Shown: in pieces, positions 13,887 to 28,318 of the stretch
How the letters are laid out: each line of letters begins with the position of its first letter
Numbering within the stretch: position 1 is the stretch's first letter
NCBI RefSeq assembly: GCF_933775445.1
Contig: NC_065874.1
Span: 34,890,093 to 34,954,092 of the forward strand
Source: Argentina anserina
Lineage: Eukaryota; Streptophyta; Magnoliopsida; Rosales; Rosaceae
DNA: 64,000 nt
Direction of reading: 5' to 3'
Position numbers and translations under genes: made by a program
The notes under the pieces: model-generated
The model's database searches: none
What the model saw: only the letters and a program-made list of their open reading frames with translations
Told to the model about the DNA's origin: nothing

Positions 13887-14370
13887 ATCGATATATCTCT
13901 GACTTTGAGAGTTTGAGTGTGAGTACAATTTGTGCAAGTGTCTAGTGCAATTAATGCACATGCGAATTATATATTGTGATTTCCTTTCGTACCAACCCAA
14001 TAATGAACTTAGATATATGTATATGAAGTGTGCATGTGGCATATATACCCCTGGCAAGCTTCTTCCCTGCTTTGGTACTGTAACAGCTAGCAGTCCACCA
14101 CCACAACGACCATATATGGCCAGACCTTGATCGAACTAACTAGTCCCGTAGTCCGTTATTAAATTTGAAATGTATCTAGCTTGTGGATTAATTATTATAA
14201 AGACATGACCAGAGTGCAGAGAGTGCAGAGAGCGCAGAGGGAGGTATATGATCCGACTGACAAGGGAGCAGAGTTAATATTGAACAAGCTGGCACTCCGA
14301 GCAGAATTAAATCGACCTTTTTATTTATTTGAAGCAACTATATGCAGTATTTCCATATGGAGGTGGTAAG

Positions 14371-15137
14371 TAGGGCTGGACTCGGTGTCAACGGTTCAGT
14401 TTATGAGTACTAACCGAAAACCGACACTGAATTTTCGGTTTTATGTTTTTTAAAACCGAAACCGAAAAATATATATAAAAACCGCGATTTCGGTTTTATT
14501 TCGGTTATAAAACTTAATATCCTTATTGACCTTTCGTACTTAACTAATGAAAATAAAAAGAATAAAAAGTAAAGGAGTAAGCTACAAGTTCAATACTTTA
14601 ATTAAGTACATTCACCAAATAAATAATCAAGAACTCAAATATTAACTAAACAAAATTATTGTGTTTTGCTGAAACACAACAAGTTAACCAAAATAAACAT
14701 TAAACCTCATGAGCTTCATCATCAGATGTTCATACTTGTCTTAACATGAGGGCTAGTTGACAAAATCCATAAGCATTATATTAGATCTCTTCATGCATGA
14801 TTGTACACATAGAAAAATTAAAATCATATATTACCTTGTACAAAATCACATATCTCTACATGTATATATTTATTACCAAATCTATGCTTTACATAAGCAC
14901 CCGATCGATTACATATGTTCATCAAATACAAGTTATAACCTTACATCTCAATTATCGGTTCGGTTCGGTTTCCACCGGTTTTCTGAAAGCATGAAACCGA
15001 TAACCGACACCAACTTCTCGGTTCGGTTCGGTTTATGACATCGACACGGTGATTTCGTTCGGTTCCGGTTTCTCGATTTCAGTGCGGTTCGGTTATGGCC
15101 GGTTTCGGTTTTTTCGGTGTCAAAAAGTCCAGCCCTA
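14371..15137. mobile_element. hAT-type non-autonomous transposon (767 bp)
   Basis: A perfect 8-bp target-site duplication GTGGTAAG flanks it (14363-14370 and 15138-15145). The terminal inverted repeats are a perfect 12-mer: TAGGGCTGGACT at the left and AGTCCAGCCCTA at the right, followed by similar GTGTCAA/GACACC blocks. Both subterminal regions are packed with CGGTT, ACCGAAA and TTCGGTT motifs in inverted orientation, the typical arrangement of transposase-binding repeats. The AT-rich interior has no transposase coding sequence. Intact ends suggest a fairly recent insertion. Confidence 0.9.
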
Positions 15138-15145
15138 GTGGTAAG

Positions 15146-16930
15146 GCTAAGACGGTCACCTCATTATTATCAGTGTTCGTACGTCTGGGTTTACCCTAGC
15201 TAGCTGGGCAAGCACAAGCATGCATGGCGTCTCGTCACTTCGATTCGACCTTCACCTGCTAGATACTTTATTTGTTCATTATTATCACCTCCAGTATATG
15301 TAGTACGTACGGACGGACGGAAGGGCGAACAGTTGAGTTGAAGAAGCCGTCGTCACAGGCTAGGGTCTTAATTTGTGGGATCCGGTGATCGAAATAGGAG
15401 GTGTAGCCAGTAGAAGAACTGAAGAAGAAGAAGAAGAAGAAGAGATCGAAACTCCTATCGGAGTCAGTATGGATCGAGTGCAATACTACATCATCTAGAC
15501 GTACACGTGGAGGAAGAAATAGGTAAGGAACGCATCACGAAAGTGGATGGAACGCAACGGTAAAAAAGAGAGGAGTAGTAATAGTAGTAGTAGAGAGAAT
15601 CCAAGGCAAAGGACGTTGGGCAGTGGGCAGATTCAAAAATCAAACTAGTAATACGTGTAAAGGCAGCGCGTGCCCGTGTCACCACCCACCACGACCACCG
15701 TGCAATATTGCCGTCATTGCATGCCTTCATGCACTTTTGTCCTCCTCTCCGATCATCTTCCTCCGTCATTCTTGTCATCGCCTCCTGTCTTAATTGTTAA
15801 ATATTAGAATCCAATTAACTTGGCTCAGTAATTTCTTAATAAAACCAGTAACCTCAACACGTACATATATACATACGTACGTACACAGGTAAAAACCCTA
15901 ACCTTTACTTGCAGCACATCAGACAGAAGCTTCCATCCCATTCATGGCCACAATCCACATTCACCTTCATTTTTCCATTATTCAATCTTCTGTTAATTTC
16001 ACCATGCATGCATGCTCCAGTTTAATTTGGCCGCTCAATATTAGTATGCTGTATACTACATTATCAATATATCGCCATATCGGTTAATTGCCTAGCTATG
16101 TACCAATTAACAACTCGATCGATCAGCCCCATGTATATCGTGCTATATAGCCTGTATATATGTTGTGCATGCGTCGCGTAATGCATATGACTAAATCTGT
16201 CCCCGACTATTTTGATCATGCATGCATACTTTAGAGATTTGCTCTCTTTTTTCATTCGAAAGTAGCTTTTCAGTCACTTATCGATTACAGAAAATATTCC
16301 ATTACCCAATTACTTTCTCATATTAAATGCAAATTTAGTCAAAAATTAAAATAAATAAAGTTCAAAGCAGCTACCTACGTGACCATAAACAAAAGCTACT
16401 TTGCCTCTCGATCTCTTTAGCCTTTTGCCCATGTTCTTCACTAGCGAAATCGCGGCATACACTTATCAATCAAGGAAACTACTCTCGTTTTCTACATTAA
16501 CCTAGCTAGCTCTCGGACTTGAAATAGTTATTGAATTGTTTACGTATTACAAACTCATTAAATGGCTTGAATTTGTCGATAGAACTAATAGAAGAGTAAA
16601 GAATAGGCCGCCGGTGTCTTGTAGCAATTTTATTTGTTTGTCGACGAGCCATGCATGAAAGATAGAAACATGTGAAGGGTTGGCTAGCTATAGGGTGTTC
16701 ATATTAAGATCCATATATACCAAGTACGTAAAAGCCAAACCGCCTTAAATAATGCCTTTGTTTTGGAGGTTAGTCTTGCAGACAAACTAGGTTAATTGGG
16801 AATTGGAATAGAAACATGTAAATCGAAAACACATATACTGTACTTAGACATGTAAATGACAATATGCTTGAATCCTCTTAGTTATATATGGAAACAAATT
16901 TACTTGCCCTAATTTGCCCACCTAAATGAC
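15146..16930. other. Gene-poor AT-rich spacer
   Basis: No gene recognised. It contains a GAA trinucleotide tract near 15420-15443, ACGT-rich palindromic stretches (around 15860-15890) and many GATCGATC/ATGCATGC palindromes. A 95-codon minus-strand open frame at 15491-15778 has low-complexity tyrosine and serine runs derived from simple repeats and is not supported as a gene. Confidence 0.5.
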
Positions 16931-16937
16931 TAGGATC

Positions 16938-17486
16938 TTATTTTATTGACATATGTCCTCTCTCTTAACCAAACAATTATCCTGAACAAATTTCTATAAA
17001 TAACAAATTTTATACATATTCAAACATCTATAACAAATTTGAGGTATCTCTCTCTCTCTCTCATGTCTCTCTCTCCTTCCTTCGTTACTTATCAATAACA
17101 TTGATATAATACTAAAATCTATTAGACCTCTGTGGCATATAAATAAAAACTAAGAAAGTTGAAACGTTATCTCTAACTCTCTAGGAATTTGAAAATCATC
17201 GTCATTGTAAATCAAAAATCTTGACAATTATTGCTCATGGATGAGACGAAACAAAACAATTTGAATAGTATATTTGATTGACAATTTTTTATGGTGCCAA
17301 CCTTACGTACCCGTATTGGAGGCTCTTCTTTCATTTACTCTCAAAAACTTTTTTTGTTATCAGGTCTCAAAAACATTTTTGATTTATTTGTTTGATTTTT
17401 AATAGTAGAGTTTAATGTTAATTGATAAATCATGATTAGAAAAAATGACTATAGTTAAAAAAGGACACATGTCAATAAAATAAAAA
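16938..17486. mobile_element. Inverted-repeat element, possible MITE (about 550 bp)
   Basis: The left arm (16938-16969, TTATTTTATTGACATATGTC continuing into a pyrimidine run and TTAAC) is repeated in inverse at 17454-17486 (GTTAAAAAAGGACACATGTC followed by AATAAAATAA), with only a few mismatches over about 30 bases. The interior is AT-rich, carries a CT tract at 17047-17062 and has no coding capacity. I could not find a clear target-site duplication, so superfamily and exact ends are open. Confidence 0.45.
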
Positions 17487-18350
17487 GGTTATTATTTGAA
17501 TGAGCAAAGATGTTCGTCAAATTTGATTCTGTTATATATTACACAGTGACCGCTTAGCTTCAACTTGTTTTAGGGCAATTTATCAACCCCACAATCCTAA
17601 CAAAAAGCTGTCGGCCGGCCAAGTTACTATTCATAGTAAGCCATATATAATTTCCAATTATTCAATTATCATCACGGTGCAGGCTGAACAAAAAAATTAC
17701 AAGACATTGGCTCTTAATTTCTAATTCATTTAGAATTCTGTTCACAAGTTATAAGGTAGTGCATGCATGTCAAAAATGACATGACATGACATGAATACCC
17801 TAATATATAGGTGAAGCTTTATATTGACCACGATAGATAGTTGTTGTTAGATGGATGATACATGATCCTATCCCCGTAGAAGGTTGGACGTTCGCGTCAT
17901 ATATTGATCAGAAAATGGATCTTAGAATGGTAACACGAACAATATTCAGCAGCAATCTTCTTCTACTGATCTTATTATATATGGCCACCATTTCAAGAGT
18001 AGAAGAAGAAATATAAAAGAAGAGGGAGCTAGGGCGTGTCTTTGTCTGTTGATTTTTTTTATTCCGGTTCTTGACAAAGAAATTAACTGGCAAACGAAAT
18101 GTGGGACAAAGATATCAGACACAGAAGTCCATGGACATGTGAAGTTGGGTAATACAGGACAAATGAACACGTTATAAATCTGGTTTTGTTCAATGAAAAT
18201 CGAAAAATCCATCCTCAGCTGCATGCGTCCACAAGTTTCAAACTTGTCTGTCATCGATCACATAGCTTATTCCAGCCCTCTCGCCCAAAAGCAGGGTTTC
18301 ACATTGCATATATGTCTCAGTACGTTCATGTCCGTCATACAGTTAGCTAG

Positions 18351-18520
18351 ATCATCATCATCATCATCATCATCATCATATATATATATATATATCTAGT
18401 TCGTATATATATAAGGAAGCATGAAATATATATATATATATATATATATCTGTAGAACCAGTTTTCCGATCAAAATTTTTAATGTCCCTATATACAAGCA
18501 CTCCGATCCTGTAAAGAATC

Positions 18521-18554
<34 letters not shown>

Positions 18555-18620
18555 GTTCAACGTACGTGTGTGATTCGGAATAACATGCGATCGATGAAAG
18601 ACACACACACACACACACAC
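18351..18620. repeat. Microsatellite cluster (ATC, TA, AC)
   Basis: Within 270 bases there are (ATC)n at 18351-18379, (TA)n at 18379-18395, 18426-18449 and 18521-18555, and (AC)10 at 18601-18620. The long open frames crossing this block consist mainly of IYIYIY-type repeats and are artefacts of the tracts. Confidence 0.95.
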
Positions 18621-21600
18621 TATTTTCAGTATTTTGTGTACACAATCGATGATCGCTCACCGACAAAGTTTCCATATCAACAAAAAAGTTAGTAACTAAC
18701 AATATGCACTTGTAGCTAGTCCCACCGGGGCACACATTGTACGTGCTTCGTGTTTGTGAATCTGTGATATATATGCAAAGCACCAGCAGATATGAAAAAC
18801 ATAGTGACAAGTTTTCAAACAGATATCTGTGGTTCTGGTGTGGCTTCTATCATCTTCGATTGGTGCAGTTCAGTTCATTCAAACAAGATATCGCAATAGT
18901 AATTGGATCGATCTATTCATGTGGAAACAGATTGTTTCAATTGTTAGCTGGAAAATATCGTCTGCCCCCAGCCACCCTCGATCTTTTGGAGGAATGTATA
19001 AAATACAAACGCGTACATACATATACATTCTTACAGAAATGTGAAATCTTGGACTAGTAAAGTCATAGAAGGTTGATAAACAATTGTTCTAGCGCCATCA
19101 CCGGTCAACTCAACATAATCTTATCGTTCACAGATCAATTAAAGATGACTTTACATTTACAAATGTGTACTATATATATACATGGACTATTTGAGAAGAA
19201 GATCGAAGGTAGGTATAAATAGTCAATATACTTGGGGATAGAAGATTGATCTTCTATGGCGCGCGGTGATTGGTATGAAGTTAGACTGCAGCCATTATTT
19301 GAGGCTTGACCTTTCTTGGCAACACTGAGGGAAAGAAGACAGATGAAACTCATGAAAGAAACCCCACAGCAGCAAGGCACCAGACACCCACCAAGTGAAT
19401 CAAAGCTGGAAAGTTTTTGGGGGAGAAATTGGAGAGCCAATGAGCTATCATCAATCAGTCAAATGTCTAATAATAACATAGATTGGAAAAGCCGGGGTAT
19501 ATATCACTATTACATTACCTTTTCTAACGGGGTGTATATTGCATTGCATATATCATATATGCATATCTGATCGATGGTCACAAGATTATGGGGGCCTTTA
19601 GACTAAAAGGCCTTAGCTTTTTTCTTGGTCTTTTCCCTCTTCATAATTGTGCCCTCAAAGTGTACCACTAACAATAAGCTAAAGCTCAGAAACAGGGAGT
19701 ACCCACCTTACCTTAATAATGGAGATTGGAGAGATATGTGAAGCAAAATTCAAAGGCCTAAAGCCTAAAGCCTAAAACCCCACATGCATGCAACACATAA
19801 CAACAGTGTTAGACCGTGATTGGTGCATAATTCCATTGCCAGCTCCCTCTTGTTTCCTTTTCTTACTTGCTGTTTTGACAGCCTCTGCTACCACAATTCT
19901 AGCTAGATAGTCATCATTGAATGGACTATGCCGTGGTTACTCTCACCCGTGAACTTGGAAAGGGTCGGGTTTCCATTTGCATAAAATTTGGCTTCTGGTT
20001 TTATGATGACTATCTTGGCTTGTTTTTGCTGGTTAGTTGTCTATGTTCAAATGTTCAATGTCAAAGCAAGAACCAAAGAGGCTCTCATCCTTCACAAATC
20101 ACAATCATGAGTTTATGTCTAGATTGTCAATGTGCCTTTCACTTTCATATATGTAGCAACTTTAAGAGGTCAGTCACGGCAGATGAATCCATAATCTCCG
20201 GACTCCGGTATCACATGAAATGCTGTTGGGCTGTTATGATTTCGGAGTCGATTGGTTCCTTTGTGAAGATAATATGTGAAAGAAACAGCTTGTTGGTGAA
20301 GAATTGACGGATCTATAATGATATATGAGAGAAATATAGACCGGCAAAGACAGTGAGTTTGCTGAGAAGTTAAATCACACAACAGCATCTTAATCATATA
20401 GACATCTCAGATCATGCCTTCCAACTCAATCAAAAAGTCTATTCCTAATCACGGAACCATCAAGAATACACCAACCGGGTACTGCACTACAGCTACTGAG
20501 CTACATACCACCAATCCACCACCTTAGCCCGATTTTCAGTATTTTCAGCTGAAGAACACAATTCTCCTACCGCTTGATTAGTTGCATAACCATTACTTTC
20601 ATATTAAGCAAAGAGTTGCACAGTCAACACTGCTCAGAGTGCAAAAGGAAGATTTTAAATGGCAGAGATGAACACTGTTAAGAGAATCTGTTGTATATAT
20701 AGGTTCAACAGACGAGTATTACAATAGGAAGACACGCTACCAATTCACCAAGAAAACTATTCAGTAGTCTGAAAAATTTGAAACCAACCAAAAGATTCAT
20801 ATATTGCACAAATCAAATTCCAAAACCAAGGTTCTTAAGGGTCCTTTGTAAGCCTAGGTCTGGTCTAATGCAGGTTATAACACTTTTGGCAGATAACCTT
20901 GACAACATATCATCAGCAAGCAAAGAGAACCAAACAGAGCCCTATACACTCTAGTCAAAGGTTTGTGAGATGGAATTGCTGCATATGGCGGCACAAAGCT
21001 GCATTTGGGAGCTCATTGCATGTTCTCTGCAGGAATAGTGTGCCTCTTGGTTAGAATTGGGTACCCTTGTATAAGGTGTGAACCAGTGAACCACCAAATA
21101 CATAGTGTCATGAACCCCATAACATGCAACAGTGTACTACCTACAGCACATACTAGTCTCAGCCTCAACTTTCTTACATCTCTTACGAACAAAAGATCCA
21201 AGGTTTCAACTAGTACAGCCCACTTGCCAGTATATCATAAACCAAGCATTACTTCCAATATACTTGTATGATTTCATGTATTATGCCACCAGGCTAGAAA
21301 TTTGACTAGGACTAATTCACTATTAGAAATATCTTGAGACTGACTGGGACATGATGTAAAGAATCCAATAACTCTTAGATCTTGAAGGCCATACACTAAC
21401 AATGCAAGCTTCCAGAGTGGAAGTCCTCATTTCTTGAGTTTGTTATAATCGGCTCTTCATGATATGGGTTTTACAGCACTCAAGAGACGAGACTTAGTAA
21501 TGATATAAAACCTTACACTACCTGGAGTATATCCATTGACCTAATCACCCTAATGCCATCAACAATCTCAGCGACAAAGCACTCAAGGAAATACATATGA

Positions 21601-22259
21601 GGTTGCAATCCCTGCTGTTTTAACCATAATCAGAGGCTTCATTATGCAATTTTGTGTAAATATACTATGTGGTTCCCATTTCAGCATCTATAAGTTAATG
21701 TATATAACAAATTGATCATCTATCAGTTATTGGATCTTAACTTTAGATGCTTAGTTCATCTCAAGTCTAAGTGTGTATGTAGCACTTCTATAGTCTCATG
21801 ACAATACTACATCACAATGATCACATTATATCAAGAAACTACTAGTACTAGCCATATATTAAAATCCAAGAATTTGAAATGTAAGACATGCTGCAATTTG
21901 CAATATGCTATACCAGGTTGGGTGTCTTTACCATCCACTATGTCAATCAAATTTTGTGAAAATAATATGGCCAGAAAATTTGATTCATCTATGTAAGGAA
22001 ACAAGACTATTCAAGCTTTCCTATACAACATAGGAATGGATCTCACTAAAGTGTACTTCGGAAATGGTTTTCAGTAAATTCAGCATTTTTCCATTATGAA
22101 ACTATCATGAAGATAACATTCTTAATCTGCAATGCTATCCTGTCCCTTCCAATTGATCAAACCCAACGCCTTATTTGAGGACAAAATTTTATTAAAGGAA
22201 ATCTTATCTTTCATCTGGCAACTTCCAACAATAACTGTTAAAATATATTACCTAGAGTA
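18621..22259. other. Spacer with no supported gene
   Basis: I see no conserved coding exons. The open frames at 19135-19440 (minus, lacking a proper ATG at its start) and 19921-20307 (plus) have no recognisable domain and no spliced continuation. Plant microRNA families that I know by sequence (miR156, 159, 164, 166, 172, 390, 396, 399 and others) were not spotted. The right part lies downstream of the 96-aa gene and may include its 3' UTR. Confidence 0.5.
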
Positions 22260-23070
22260 TCTGTATCCCAAGAAGTCCAACACAGATAAATTCTACAAGT
22301 GATACCATGGAGTTTCAACAGATTCAAAGGCTGAAGTATTTCTTTAATTATATCTTACTATACTACCACAAAAATGAAAAAAAGAGAAAGAAATACAATG
22401 CTTTTAACAACTCTGAAGGGGTTCTTATTTCATGTTTTATTTTGAACATCTGAAATTCCAGTTTGGGAAAGAAAACTTCAGATTACTCTCACCAACATGC
22501 TTGCAAATGTGATATTCTGCAAAGATTTCATTCAGCATGATGGCTTGCCTAATTTATCCCACCAATGTGCAGAAATTATCAAGATGAAATGTGAAGCAGT
22601 CAATGTATACTACCCCCTGTGGACTATATATCAGCAATGTCGACACTCAATAGGAGTGGTCTATCACATTTAGTGTATTTGTGTCCAGAGAAGTTGAACA
22701 CGCATACAGTTTACCAAAGTAATACCATGGAGGTTCAACATGTTCCAAGACCAAATATTTCTTTATCTCCAACTATTTCAACTTCCAGAAAAATAGAAGT
22801 AAAACACACAAACAATTCCTTTTATAAGCACACGTCGCCATGTTTATGCACATATGAAATTCAAGTTTGAGATCACTCTTACAATCAAGTTTGTGAATGA
22901 GAGAACCTGATCAATGCTAAAATTTTTGTTTAGCATGATGACTTGCGCAATCTACCAGAATAATGTGCGGAAATTATCAAGAGAATGTGTGGCAGCCAAT
23001 GTATAGAGTATACCATCCTACATATCAGCAATGCAAGTATTCACTCTGAGTAGTCTATCACATATATAAA
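22260..23070. repeat. Degenerate tandem duplication, unit about 400 bp
   Basis: Two diverged copies lie head to tail. Matching landmarks: ATACCATGGAGTTTCAACA at 22302 versus ATACCATGGAGGTTCAACA at 22722; AGCATGATGGCTTGC at 22534 versus AGCATGATGACTTGC at 22932; GAAATTATCAAGA near 22570 versus 22969; TATCAGCAATG near 22629 versus 23024. Offsets fall from 420 to about 395, showing small indels since duplication. It is non-coding. Confidence 0.8.
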
Positions 23071-23286
23071 CTAATGCCACAACTTAGTAGCTATACAATA
23101 GATAACAAGGCAATGGCGCAGCCACACATTTAGTACTGTTGTAAAAAGGCTAATGCTTTGGGCACTGTTAGAACTCTGAAGAACCTATATTGAAGCAATT
23201 CATCACTCAATAATGAAAATATGCACAAAACCAATAATCCATAAAAGAAAAGGAAGCAACTTTCCAGGAAGGAGGGAAGGAGTGGA

Positions 23287-23577
23287 TCAATCGGAATGGG
23301 GGTGGTAGTAATAGTCGTCGTAGTCAACGGTGGTGGAGGAGTCGGAGTCGGAGACGTCAGAGTCATCGGAGTAACGGGAGTAGAAGGAGTCGGGAGGAGG
23401 GACGCAGAGGAAGGTCCAAAGGCAGAGAGCCAGACGACCCAACTCCTGCAGAGGGATGAAGCATACAAGATCCAACAGCTGACTGCTGCTCAGATGCTCC
23501 GGCAGGCACGCCACGTGCTGCCACACCTCCGCCGACACGTGTGCTACCGACACCACGATCAGGCTGTTGAACACCAT
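23287..23577 (-). CDS. Conserved small plant protein, hydrophobic with acidic Tyr-rich tail
   Basis: A single exon of 96 aa starting MVFNSLIVVSVAHVSAEVWQ. The first 60 residues are largely hydrophobic, amphipathic or membrane-associating, with an LPEHLSSSQLLDLVCF segment and a GRLALCLWTFLCVPPPDSFY block. The last 30 residues switch abruptly to an acidic Ser/Asp/Tyr tail (DDSDVSDSDS, DYDDYYYHPHSD). The composition and layout resemble a small uncharacterised plant family that I know only as hypothetical or 'transmembrane' proteins; I cannot assign a function. It is divergent from OVA5 with 806 bases between start codons. The plus-strand open frame over the same bases is a shadow: the minus frame has the more protein-like composition. 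Confidence 0.75.
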   Translation of the reverse strand: MVFNSLIVVSVAHVSAEVWQHVACLPEHLSSSQLLDLVCFIPLQELGRLALCLWTFLCVPPPDSFYSRYSDDSDVSDSDSSTTVDYDDYYYHPHSD

Positions 23578-24142
23578 CCCGATCTCTTCTTGTCTCTTGC
23601 TTCGATAGGCTACTTACTTGGGTTACTGGATCACCTGTGTTCTTTTGGCCTCCTACACACTGCGCCTATAATTCCCTCAGTAATAAATCCTCGTTGATAT
23701 CTTTCTCAGAATGATCGTTTTTCTAATTAAATTGAGAATGAAGCCTTTGGATTTCAATCACAAAAACATGATTGTTTTGAAAACGACTTATTTTACACTG
23801 CACCAACTTGGTTCTCCATATGATTCATGTTTGTCGTTTCCACCATTGCACATTTTGCACCAATTGTAAATTGTGTCGTCGTGTCTTCTGACGTTGCATA
23901 TGGAGCACTCTAAAACATTGTGTTAGTGAAGCATTTACCTGTCTCCATTTTCGTTAAAAAGAAACAAAACTCTAGAGTAAAGTATGGACTTGGACGGTGG
24001 TGCTACATAAACATGTTCAGTTCTTGGGGATTGCTTGTTATTGGTGCATCAGAATCAGATACGGAAATACATGTATCTGATAAAATTAATGGAGTCTTCG
24101 TTATATAAATACACGACACAATGTAAATTGTAAGATCATGAC

Positions 24143-24176
<34 letters not shown>

Positions 24177-24383
24177 CAATGGTATTTCTCACATGTAAAT
24201 TATTTAGAGATTAGAAATTCACCACGTAGGATCATAGGGTATTGGATTATGGGCTATACTACTACATGTGGGTTAGGCTGAGAGGCCCAGTGGAGTTGGA
24301 ACTGTGCAACAAAAACGATTGGGAACTCAAAGTGTCACTAGTTTGAGAGACTCTTGAGTTGAGTTGGAAGAGAAACTAGAGAG
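23578..24383. promoter_or_regulatory. Divergent promoter region, 96-aa gene and OVA5
   Basis: 806 bases separate the two start codons. It holds a (TA)15 microsatellite at 24145-24174 and, about 95 bases before the OVA5 start, GGCCCA at 24284-24289 (the site II motif TGGGCC on the other strand), typical of housekeeping and organelle-protein genes. No clear TATA box is placed. Confidence 0.5.

Positions 24384-28318
<3,935 letters not shown>

Noticed and set aside
15491..15778. 95-codon minus-strand frame
   Set aside because: Tyr and Ser runs come from TAG/GTA simple repeats; no domain and no splice-supported extension.
18376..18810. 144-codon minus-strand frame
   Set aside because: Mostly translated TA and AC microsatellites (repeated Ile-Tyr and Val-Cys).
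19135..19440. 101-codon minus-strand frame with a Cys/Leu-rich start, considered as a secreted peptide precursor
   Set aside because: No ATG at its head, no clear signal peptide from the internal ATG, and no known peptide-hormone motif at its end.
23296..23697. 133-codon plus-strand open frame opposite the 96-aa gene
   Set aside because: It is the antisense shadow: Val/Gly-rich runs arise from the Ser/Asp codons of the minus-strand tail, and the minus frame has the sensible protein layout.
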